Source: Cellvibrionales bacterium UBA2034 (lineage in GTDB: Bacteria; Pseudomonadota; Gammaproteobacteria; Pseudomonadales; UBA7239). Taken from it: 5,207 nucleotides of DNA. Where the stretch lies: assembly GCA_002333095.1 (NCBI GenBank), contig DDBK01000178.1, positions 4,574 to 9,780 of the forward strand, given 5' to 3'. Below the pieces are notes generated by a model, which was given only the letters and a program-made list of their open reading frames with translations, did not search any database and was not told the origin of the DNA. A program made the position numbers and the translations under genes. Positions 1 to 5,207 of this stretch are shown piece by piece; within the stretch, counting starts at the first letter, position 1; every line of letters begins with the position of its first letter.

Positions 1-1
1 C

Positions 2-712
2 GATATGTTGCCAGCCGATATTCTCGGTGCCAATATTTTTGATCCGGAAAAGCGCACGTTTACGCTTCATCGTGGCCCGGTATTCACGCAGTTGCTGTTG
101 GCGGACGAAATCAACCGTAGCTCGCCAAAAACCCAGAGCGCATTACTCGAGGCAATGGAGGAGCATCAGGTATCCATTGATGGACAAAGTGCATCATTGC
201 CAGAGCCGTTTTTTGTGATTGCGACCCAGAATCCTATGCACCAGTCGGGAACTTATCCCTTGCCTGAATCGCAACTGGATCGTTTCCTTATGCAAATTAC
301 ATTGGGGTTTCCGGATCGCACGATTGAGCGCCAGTTATTTGAGGGCAGGAATCCACGTGCGGCGTTGCAACAGGCCGTTGCATTGGTCACGCTGGAACAG
401 TGGTTTGCGTTACAAGCGCGTGTGGGTGATGTCCAGGTATCGGGCAGTGTGCTGGATTATGTGCAGAGGTTGGTGGATCAGACGCGTTACTCCGGTGATT
501 TCCAGTGGGGGTTGTCGCCGCGTGCTGCATTGGGGTTGATGCAGGCAGCGCGTGCATGGGCTTTGTTGCAACGCAGGCAGTTTGTGGTGCCGGAAGATAT
601 CCAGGCAGTGTTCGGGCCTGTCGCATCGCATCGCCTTCGTTACCAGATGCGCAGTGGCCAACAGGCCGATCCGGCGCGGCTTGTGCTCGATAAAGTCGAC
701 GTTCTGGGTTGA
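2..712 (+). CDS. MoxR-family AAA+ ATPase, 5'-truncated by the window edge
   Basis: This is the C-terminal part (236 residues) of a MoxR-type AAA+ ATPase, a cytoplasmic enzyme that uses ATP to remodel or activate partner proteins. The frame is already open at base 2, and the ATG at base 5 is an internal methionine (DMLPADILG), not a start. Seen in order: Walker B with LLLADEIN (D at 104-106, E at 107-109), the following SPKTQSALLEAMEE helix, sensor 1 ATQNP (221-235), the arginine-finger segment LPESQLDRF (R at 281-283), and the sensor 2 segment GLSPRAALGL (R at 521-523) with a C-terminal lid helix bundle. Walker A and about 70-85 N-terminal residues must lie upstream, judged from the usual family length of a little over 300. 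The TGA stop is 1 base from the next start, so it is cotranscribed with the DUF58 gene. Family assignment is very secure; the physiological target is not known from the sequence. Confidence 0.96.
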   Translation, partial: DMLPADILGANIFDPEKRTFTLHRGPVFTQLLLADEINRSSPKTQSALLEAMEEHQVSIDGQSASLPEPFFVIATQNPMHQSGTYPLPESQLDRFLMQITLGFPDRTIERQLFEGRNPRAALQQAVALVTLEQWFALQARVGDVQVSGSVLDYVQRLVDQTRYSGDFQWGLSPRAALGLMQAARAWALLQRRQFVVPEDIQAVFGPVASHRLRYQMRSGQQADPARLVLDKVDVLG

Positions 713-713
713 T

Positions 714-1679
714 ATGTCGCGCCTGCTGGCTGCACTCCCGGACAGTTGGCAGCATCGCTACCAGCGTTGGCTGGATCGCCGTATCCCTCCCTGTCAGTCG
801 TTACAGCTCAACCAGCGCAACCTGTTTATTTTCCTTTCCCGCCATGGCGTGTATTTTTTATTCCTGATTTTACTGGTGTGGATCGGCGCTACCAATTTCC
901 AGAACAATCTTGCATTTGCCCTGAGTTTTTTTCTGCTGGCAGTGTTGTTCGTTGCCATTCACCTGACATTTGCAAATGCCAGTGGTTTGCGAATACGTTT
1001 TATTGATGTGGCGCCGGTATTTGCCGGGGATATTGCGCAGGCCCGCTTTGAATTATTTTCAACTGCATTGCACCAGCAGCTGGTATTCGGTTGGCCGCTA
1101 CAGGGTGCAGTGTTTGCCACTGTGCAGCCTGCAAAGCCGGAGGTGTTGTTGTTGCCTATGCAGACAAGCCAGCGCGGGATTCTTCGTCCCGGACGTTTCC
1201 GCATGCAAACCGTTTACCCGCTAGGCCTTGTGCGCTGCTGGAGTTGGCTGGACCTTGATGTGGAGCTTCTTGTTTATCCAAAGCCTGAAGAGGCTGATTT
1301 CCGTGAATGTAGCAGTGGGGATGGTGATGAAGATGGTGCCGCTGCCGTTAGTGGCGGGGATGAGTACTTTTCACTGAAACCGTATACGGAAGGAGAATCG
1401 CAATCACGTATTGCATGGAAGCAATATGCGGCTGGCCGTGGGCTTTTTGTACGCGAGTACACCGATATGCGTGGCGGTGAGGTGATTCTGGATTTGTCGG
1501 TGATGCAGGATGCTGATCTTGAAAAGAAGTTGTCGAAACTGTGTTATTGCGCGCTGCAGTTGAACAAGCAGGGCAGGGCGTATGGGTTGCAATTGCCAGG
1601 GATTAGTCTGATAGAAGCTGCCAGTGGCGATCAGCAACTGCATACTGTGTTGACTGCTTTGGCGCGGTATCAGCGATGA
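714..1679 (+). CDS. DUF58 domain membrane protein
   Basis: A 321-residue DUF58-family protein, the usual partner of MoxR ATPases. The ATG at 714 was chosen because it lies 1 base after the ATPase stop (TGATATG) and gives a normal N-terminus; upstream in-frame starts such as 552 would run deep inside the ATPase gene. No strong Shine-Dalgarno is visible, so translation is probably coupled to the upstream gene. After a basic cytoplasmic segment there are two adjacent membrane helices (about residues 44-60 and 64-86). The NFQNNLAFAL stretch between and into the second helix is typical of the proteobacterial members. A soluble domain follows. The DUF58 signature is PYTEGESQSRIAWK (residues 223-236) followed by an LFVREY strand, preceded by an acidic, Gly-rich linker. 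DUF58 domains are structurally related to von Willebrand A domains according to the literature, but I see no clear MIDAS motif here. The function is inferred: a membrane-anchored assembly factor acting with the ATPase and TgpA. Confidence 0.95.
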   Translation: MSRLLAALPDSWQHRYQRWLDRRIPPCQSLQLNQRNLFIFLSRHGVYFLFLILLVWIGATNFQNNLAFALSFFLLAVLFVAIHLTFANASGLRIRFIDVAPVFAGDIAQARFELFSTALHQQLVFGWPLQGAVFATVQPAKPEVLLLPMQTSQRGILRPGRFRMQTVYPLGLVRCWSWLDLDVELLVYPKPEEADFRECSSGDGDEDGAAAVSGGDEYFSLKPYTEGESQSRIAWKQYAAGRGLFVREYTDMRGGEVILDLSVMQDADLEKKLSKLCYCALQLNKQGRAYGLQLPGISLIEAASGDQQLHTVLTALARYQR

Positions 1680-1681
1680 GG
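1678..1681 (+). promoter_or_regulatory. Ribosome binding site that fixes the tgpA start
   Basis: GAGG overlaps the DUF58 stop codon and lies 8 bases before the ATG at 1690. A GTG at 1687 directly precedes that ATG in frame, but would leave only 5 bases of spacing. The ATG is therefore the preferred start. The difference is a single residue. Confidence 0.6.
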
Positions 1682-1689
1682 TTCAGGTG

Positions 1690-3714
1690 ATGCAGGCGCA
1701 ACTTTCACGCACTGCTTTACTGTATTTTTTTGCAGCCTTCAGTGCGTGTATCTTGTTGCTGGCCATTTTCTTGCCGTGGTGGATTTTGCCAGTAGCCGGT
1801 TTTTGTCTCGCATGGCGTTTTCTGGTGTTCAATGGCCGTTTGTCATTTCCATCGGCCTGGGTAAAGTCTTCACTGGTTTTTCTTTCTGGTATTACCCTGT
1901 TTCAGCAGTACGGTTTCAGTGTATCGCTGGATGTTTTCGTGATGCTATTGTTGATGGGTTTTTCACTGAAATTACTGGAGCTATATCATCAGGAAGATGC
2001 GCAGTTTTTGCTCTACCTGTCTTTTTTTGTGCTCATGACAGTTTTTCTTTTTGAGCAGACGCCTGGTTATATGATTCTTGTTTTCGTTGTTGTTTTTCTG
2101 GTATTGGCTGCAATGGTGGCTATCCAGAGCGCGGACAGTGAATTGCAGGAGCACCGTGAGCAACCATTGCGCAAAGCTGGCCTGGTTTTTGTGCTGGCGT
2201 TGCCGGTTATGCTGTTTATGTTTGTTGTTATGCCTCGTCTGCCACCGTTATGGACAATGCCATTGCAGAAACAGCAGCAAGGCAAGACGGGCATGAGCGA
2301 TAGCATGAGCCCGGGTGATATTGCGTCATTGGCGCGTTCTTCCGAGCTGGTGTTTCGGGCCAGCTTTCCGGATGGTGTGCCTGATCGCCGTGAGCTTTAC
2401 TGGTACGGCATGGTGCTGGATTATTTTGATGGCCAGCGCTGGACGGATTCCTGCAACGATTGCCGTGAGCAGTGGGCGCGCACCGATCGATTGACTGGCC
2501 AACGCAGTGAAGGGCTGGCGTATCAGGTGATACTGGAGCCGCATGGGAATAAATGGCTATACGCACTCATGCCATCAAGCATCTGGAATCCAGCTATCTG
2601 GATGGATAGTAATAATATATTCAGGTTCGAGCGTGATGTTAGCCAGCGTGAAATTTATGAAGCGCGTTATCTGAAACAGGCTTTATCAAAGCCGTCTGTT
2701 TTGCAAGACAGCGGAAGATACCTGGCGCTGCCAGTTAAGGGAAACACCCGGTCTCGTGCATTGGCACAAGATTGGAAAACTGCTAGTCCGGATACGAAGG
2801 CAATCGTACAAAAGGCACTCGCATTTTATCGCGAATCCTTTTCCTATACCTTGCAGCCGCCTTTGCTGGGCGATCAGCGTATTGATGATTTCCTATTCAA
2901 TACCCGTAGCGGGTTTTGCGAACATTTTGCCAGCAGCTTTGTGTTTCTGATGCGCGCTGCCGGCGTTCCTGCGCGTGTGGTTGTCGGGTATATGGGAGGC
3001 GAGATACATGAGCCAGACCGATATGTAGTGGTCCGCCAATATGATGCACATGCATGGGCTGAAGTATGGCTTGCGGATATGGGATGGGTGCGTGTAGATC
3101 CCACGGCAGCAGTAGCCCCTGAGCGGGTTGACCTTGGGTTTGCTGATGCATTTTCAGGTAATGCTGATTTTGTGTTTGATGCAGGATTGGCAGCATTCAA
3201 ACAATTCCCGTTACTGAATTCATTGCGATTGCAGCTGGATCGGATTGATTATCTGTGGGCGCGCTGGGTGCTGGGTTATGAAGGTGATCAGCAACAGGCG
3301 CTGTTAAAAGCATTGGGATTGTTTTCCCCTTGGCGTATCGCGGCTTGGGGTGGCGGTGGGGTGACGCTGGTTTTTGTCTTGCTGTGTCTATATTTGTATT
3401 GGCGTGAATGGAACTCTTTGCATGAGCCATTAGCTACGCGATGTTATCGTCAACTGTGCCATGCCTATGCGAGCTATGGTGTGGAAAGGCTGCCTGCAGA
3501 GACGCCATTGCAGTATGCCAATAGAATCATGGCTAAGGGTCTGCGCGGTGCTGACGTGTTTTATGAATTGTCACGGCAGTATTACCACTGGTGTTATTCC
3601 GATACTGGCAAGCTGCCAGATTTTCCGTCGCCAGATTTCTTGCACCAAGCGCGTGTGCTGCGTTGGCAATTGCTATTGCATGGCGTTATGGGGCGCTCTC
3701 GCGATAAGTACTGA
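1690..3714 (+). CDS. tgpA: TgpA-type transglutaminase-like membrane protein
   Basis: A 674-residue inner-membrane protein with a periplasmic transglutaminase-like domain. P. aeruginosa TgpA, important for viability in that species, is 668 residues. The N-terminal third (DUF3488-like) has about six membrane helices: roughly residues 9-28, 30-46, 58-74, 78-98, 106-121/127-145 and 164-183, ending in the conserved-looking MPRLPPLW. The periplasmic core follows. Its catalytic triad is visible as Cys410 in SGFCEHFASSF, His454 in DAHAWAEVW and Asp470 in WVRVDPT. This matches the triad spacing I recall for P. aeruginosa (Cys404, His448, Asp464), with a constant offset of 6. A last helix (about 552-575) leads to a cytoplasmic DUF4129-like tail containing RLPAETPLQYANRI. 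All catalytic residues are intact, so the enzyme is probably active. The natural substrate and reaction (cross-linking, or hydrolysis like a protease) are unsettled. It is the last gene of the operon; its end overlaps the convergent membrane gene. Confidence 0.95.
   Translation: MQAQLSRTALLYFFAAFSACILLLAIFLPWWILPVAGFCLAWRFLVFNGRLSFPSAWVKSSLVFLSGITLFQQYGFSVSLDVFVMLLLMGFSLKLLELYHQEDAQFLLYLSFFVLMTVFLFEQTPGYMILVFVVVFLVLAAMVAIQSADSELQEHREQPLRKAGLVFVLALPVMLFMFVVMPRLPPLWTMPLQKQQQGKTGMSDSMSPGDIASLARSSELVFRASFPDGVPDRRELYWYGMVLDYFDGQRWTDSCNDCREQWARTDRLTGQRSEGLAYQVILEPHGNKWLYALMPSSIWNPAIWMDSNNIFRFERDVSQREIYEARYLKQALSKPSVLQDSGRYLALPVKGNTRSRALAQDWKTASPDTKAIVQKALAFYRESFSYTLQPPLLGDQRIDDFLFNTRSGFCEHFASSFVFLMRAAGVPARVVVGYMGGEIHEPDRYVVVRQYDAHAWAEVWLADMGWVRVDPTAAVAPERVDLGFADAFSGNADFVFDAGLAAFKQFPLLNSLRLQLDRIDYLWARWVLGYEGDQQQALLKALGLFSPWRIAAWGGGGVTLVFVLLCLYLYWREWNSLHEPLATRCYRQLCHAYASYGVERLPAETPLQYANRIMAKGLRGADVFYELSRQYYHWCYSDTGKLPDFPSPDFLHQARVLRWQLLLHGVMGRSRDKY
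3686..3714. other. Convergent 3' overlap of tgpA and the minus-strand membrane gene
   Basis: The TGA of tgpA (3712-3714) lies inside the minus-strand gene, whose TAA is at 3686-3688, so the last 29 bp code on both strands. There is no room for a shared intergenic terminator. I see no GC-rich hairpin with a T-run just downstream of either stop. Each transcript probably extends antisense into the other gene. Confidence 0.9.
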
Positions 3715-5026
3715 GTTGGTATTGTTGCAACAGTCGGGCTTCCTGTAATGCCTGCGCACTGTCTTTGCGTGGATTTATAACGCCGATCTGTGTTTTTTCA
3801 CGGGTATTATCCATGTTGTTGAGTGCGGCACTGCCCCGCTGCAAGCGATTGTGCAGCTTCTGGAAGTCGCGAATGCTGTACGTCTCGCTGGCTAGCAAGC
3901 TGACTAACAGAATTACGCCCAGGATCCTTAACTGCGGTTTTTTGTATTCCTGTATTCTCAAGATTAATAGTATTGCCGCAGCTACCCAGAATGGCAGTGT
4001 CAGTGTGCTGTAGCGGCTGGCCAGCATTTGCTCATCACCCAAACCGGATCGGGATAATGAAACCAGCAGTGCACTTCCTGCGGAGAAAAGAAACATCGCT
4101 ATCGCAAGGTGCTTCTGTTTTGACGTTAACGTTTCACCTTGGATGTCGGGTAAATTTTTTGCGGCAATGTACATGGCGATGATGGTTGTACCTGTGAATC
4201 CCGTGCTGATCGCTGCGGCCATATGAAAGCGCCCCACCAGATTGCCCAGCACGGCTAATGTATTTTTTGTGTGATGCAGTAATTCTGTTGGAATCATCGC
4301 GTCCAGTACAAGGGATGGATATTGAGGCGCGCTGATGAAATTGGCGTAGCTGAACAAAGACGCACCTGTAATCAAGCACCACGGGATAAGCAGCGTGCGC
4401 TGGCGTTGCCACAACAGCGGCATGGCAGCAATCCAGAATGGCAAACTGCCGGCAAAACTGCATGTTGCTGCAACGCCGCATGCTGTCGCTATAACGAGCG
4501 ATAACAGCGTGTGGCGAATGTAGAGCAACGCGCAAAAGCCACTGAGGATAAACAGCAGCGCTAACGGAATCTGTAATTGCCATCCCCACAGCCAGTTCTC
4601 TGCCTGGCTCAAACTGAAAACCAGCAGCGAGACCGCACATTTTTCTGGCATCGACAATGCGCGGTTGAGCAACGTGCCAGCCATTTTCTGTAATAGACAC
4701 CAGTTGAGCAGCATGCAGAGGAAACTGAACAGCACTTCGGCGAGCGTGTTCCAGTGTGTGAGTATTGCCAGGCCAAGCATTACCATTTTGGGTAGCAGGA
4801 GAATGTGGCCATTGTGTAGCTGCAGTAAATCCTGCCATTGCAGGGTGCCTTGATAGTGGGCATGCAGGAGCGGTAACAGATCCCACTGGTCGTAGTAGGG
4901 CGCGTCAATATGCAGTGTCAGCACCAGTGACAGTGTCAGCAGTGGAGGCAGCCAGTGCCAAGGCAGGGAAGACGGTAATGTATGCACGCGGGTATCACAT
5001 ATTTTTTTGTATCTTGCGCGATTCAT
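3686..5026 (-). CDS. Polytopic membrane protein of unknown function (possibly GT-C glycosyltransferase-like)
   Basis: A 446-residue protein with about ten hydrophobic helices, beginning around residues 26-40, 76-91 and 94-112 and ending near 390, then a hydrophilic tail of about 55 residues. The first extracytoplasmic loop carries YYDQWD (Asp46, Asp49) and, further on, HNGH (71-74) just before helix 2. Other likely conserved spots are AENWLWGWQLQ (142-152), SFAGSLPFW (190-198) and Arg326 with SRYSTLT (337-343). I recall this arrangement (acidic first loop, His-Asn-x-His, W-G-aromatic-Q, late Arg-Tyr) from a widespread family of uncharacterised bacterial membrane proteins. Acidic residues in the first outer loop are also a hallmark of GT-C glycosyltransferases, which would suggest transfer of sugars from a lipid carrier; that is inference. 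The ATG at 5026 (minus strand) is preferred over an in-frame TTG at 5068, because the upstream extension lacks a ribosome site and is Cys-rich (about five Cys in 30 residues). The Shine-Dalgarno before 5026 is weak too. The gene appears intact. Confidence 0.88.
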   Translation of the reverse strand: MNRARYKKICDTRVHTLPSSLPWHWLPPLLTLSLVLTLHIDAPYYDQWDLLPLLHAHYQGTLQWQDLLQLHNGHILLLPKMVMLGLAILTHWNTLAEVLFSFLCMLLNWCLLQKMAGTLLNRALSMPEKCAVSLLVFSLSQAENWLWGWQLQIPLALLFILSGFCALLYIRHTLLSLVIATACGVAATCSFAGSLPFWIAAMPLLWQRQRTLLIPWCLITGASLFSYANFISAPQYPSLVLDAMIPTELLHHTKNTLAVLGNLVGRFHMAAAISTGFTGTTIIAMYIAAKNLPDIQGETLTSKQKHLAIAMFLFSAGSALLVSLSRSGLGDEQMLASRYSTLTLPFWVAAAILLILRIQEYKKPQLRILGVILLVSLLASETYSIRDFQKLHNRLQRGSAALNNMDNTREKTQIGVINPRKDSAQALQEARLLQQYQLSTYRESAP

Positions 5027-5084
5027 AGCGTCCAGGCAATCCGTGTTACCTGAGCATGCCTGTGGCAATGGGTCGCAGCAAAAT
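5027..5084. other. Short region between the two possible divergent starts
   Basis: About 58 bp separates the ATG of the minus-strand membrane gene from the possible + strand start at 5085. I find no convincing -35/-10 pair in either direction and no notable inverted repeat beyond a 6-bp GCATGC. If the right-edge + strand gene is real, any promoters must overlap coding sequence or be weak matches. Confidence 0.3.
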
Positions 5085-5110
5085 ATGGACCTGCATCATA
5101 GCTATTCCTT
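5046..5110 (-). promoter_or_regulatory. Shine-Dalgarno/ATG pair opening a 17-codon frame upstream of the membrane gene
   Basis: On the minus strand AAGGA (5106-5110) sits 6 bases before an ATG at 5099, which is followed at once by a second ATG. This is the best ribosome binding site near the right edge. The frame it opens, MMQVHILLRPIATGMLR, stops with TAA at 5046-5048, 19 bases before the preferred ATG of the membrane gene and in a different frame. It could be a short leader whose translation couples to the membrane gene, the true start of that gene separated from it by a frameshift, or chance. Confidence 0.25.
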
Positions 5111-5207
5111 TCGCTTGCCTGATAATGGGAAGGGCGATGAAAGATCTGTGGAGTGTGTGGTGGCCAGTCTGTATTTGATAGTGCCTGTGGCGTTGTTATT
5201 TTGTGCG
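5085..5207 (+). CDS. Possible start of a divergent membrane protein gene, cut by the window edge
   Basis: An open frame of 41 codons from ATG 5085 runs off the right edge. It reads as a charged N-terminus (MDLHHSYSFRLPDNGKGDER) followed by a hydrophobic run VVASLYLIVPVALLFCA, as expected of a membrane protein's first helix. Codons are mostly in the style of the other + strand genes (GTG, CTG, GCG, TTG). Against it: no Shine-Dalgarno precedes ATG 5085, a GTG at 5043 is an alternative start, and this + strand is generally G/T-rich, which by itself yields Val/Leu-rich translations. It would be divergent from the minus-strand membrane gene with about 58 bp between starts. No family is recognised. 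It competes with minus-strand readings of the same bases. Confidence 0.33.
   Translation, partial: MDLHHSYSFRLPDNGKGDERSVECVVASLYLIVPVALLFCA

Noticed and set aside
552..713. An upstream extension of the DUF58 gene to ATG 552
   Set aside because: The extension lies inside the ATPase sensor 2 region in another frame and is Cys/Arg-rich. ATG 714, right after the ATPase stop, gives the normal family N-terminus.
387..755. A 122-codon minus-strand frame across the end of the ATPase gene and the start of the DUF58 gene
   Set aside because: It is antisense to two clear genes and spans their junction. The translation is low-complexity and has no recognisable features.
2583..2593. The inverted repeat CTGGA-A-TCCAG within tgpA
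   Set aside because: It is a single 5-bp arm pair inside a continuous coding frame with no accompanying repeats or regulatory context.
3605..3626. A hairpin (CTGGCA, 3-base loop, TGCCAG) followed by ATTTT near the end of tgpA, considered as a terminator
   Set aside because: It is inside the tgpA coding region about 100 bases before its stop, has only a 6-bp stem and a short T-run, and on the minus strand no T-run follows. It is probably coincidental.
3723..3732. The 10-bp palindrome TGTTGCAACA just after the tgpA stop, considered as an operator or terminator
   Set aside because: It has no loop and no T-run, lies inside the minus-strand coding region, and is short enough to be chance.
4134..4886. 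A 250-codon open frame on the minus strand in a different frame inside the membrane protein gene
   Set aside because: It lies wholly within the better-supported gene. Its translation is rich in Ala, His, Pro, Arg and Ser with no membrane or domain pattern, and it is best explained as a frame kept open by base composition.

Overview
The window looks like a chromosomal segment of a Gram-negative proteobacterium. A gammaproteobacterium related to the Pseudomonadales/Cellvibrionales is my best guess, because the three left-hand genes match in order and type the moxR / DUF58 / tgpA cluster known from Pseudomonas aeruginosa, and the last protein has almost exactly the TgpA length and triad spacing. 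Base composition looks moderate. There are no RNA genes, insertion sequences, CRISPR arrays or obvious signs of transfer.

Left to centre (1-3714, + strand): a tight three-gene operon that enters the window from the left. It holds the C-terminal three quarters of a MoxR-family AAA+ ATPase, a complete DUF58 membrane protein starting 1 base after it, and a complete transglutaminase-like membrane protein (TgpA) starting 10 bases after that. In such clusters the MoxR ATPase is thought to act as a chaperone or remodelling factor. The DUF58 protein is a membrane-anchored partner, and TgpA carries a periplasmic Cys-His-Asp transglutaminase domain between membrane helices. The operon promoter lies outside the window.

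Centre to right (3686-5026, - strand): a convergent gene for a multi-spanning membrane protein of about 446 residues. Its 3' end overlaps the end of tgpA by 29 bp. It has features of an uncharacterised family that resembles GT-C glycosyltransferases in layout, but no function can be assigned from sequence alone.

Right edge (5027-5207): no gene can be called with confidence. A + strand frame from 5085 (charged N-terminus, then a hydrophobic segment) may be the start of a divergent gene. The - strand has a good Shine-Dalgarno/ATG pair opening only a 17-codon frame, and another open frame that ends on the ATG of the membrane gene. These alternatives are set out in the findings.

I see no clear evidence for a new multi-gene system. 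The least understood item is the minus-strand membrane protein and its unresolved upstream region.
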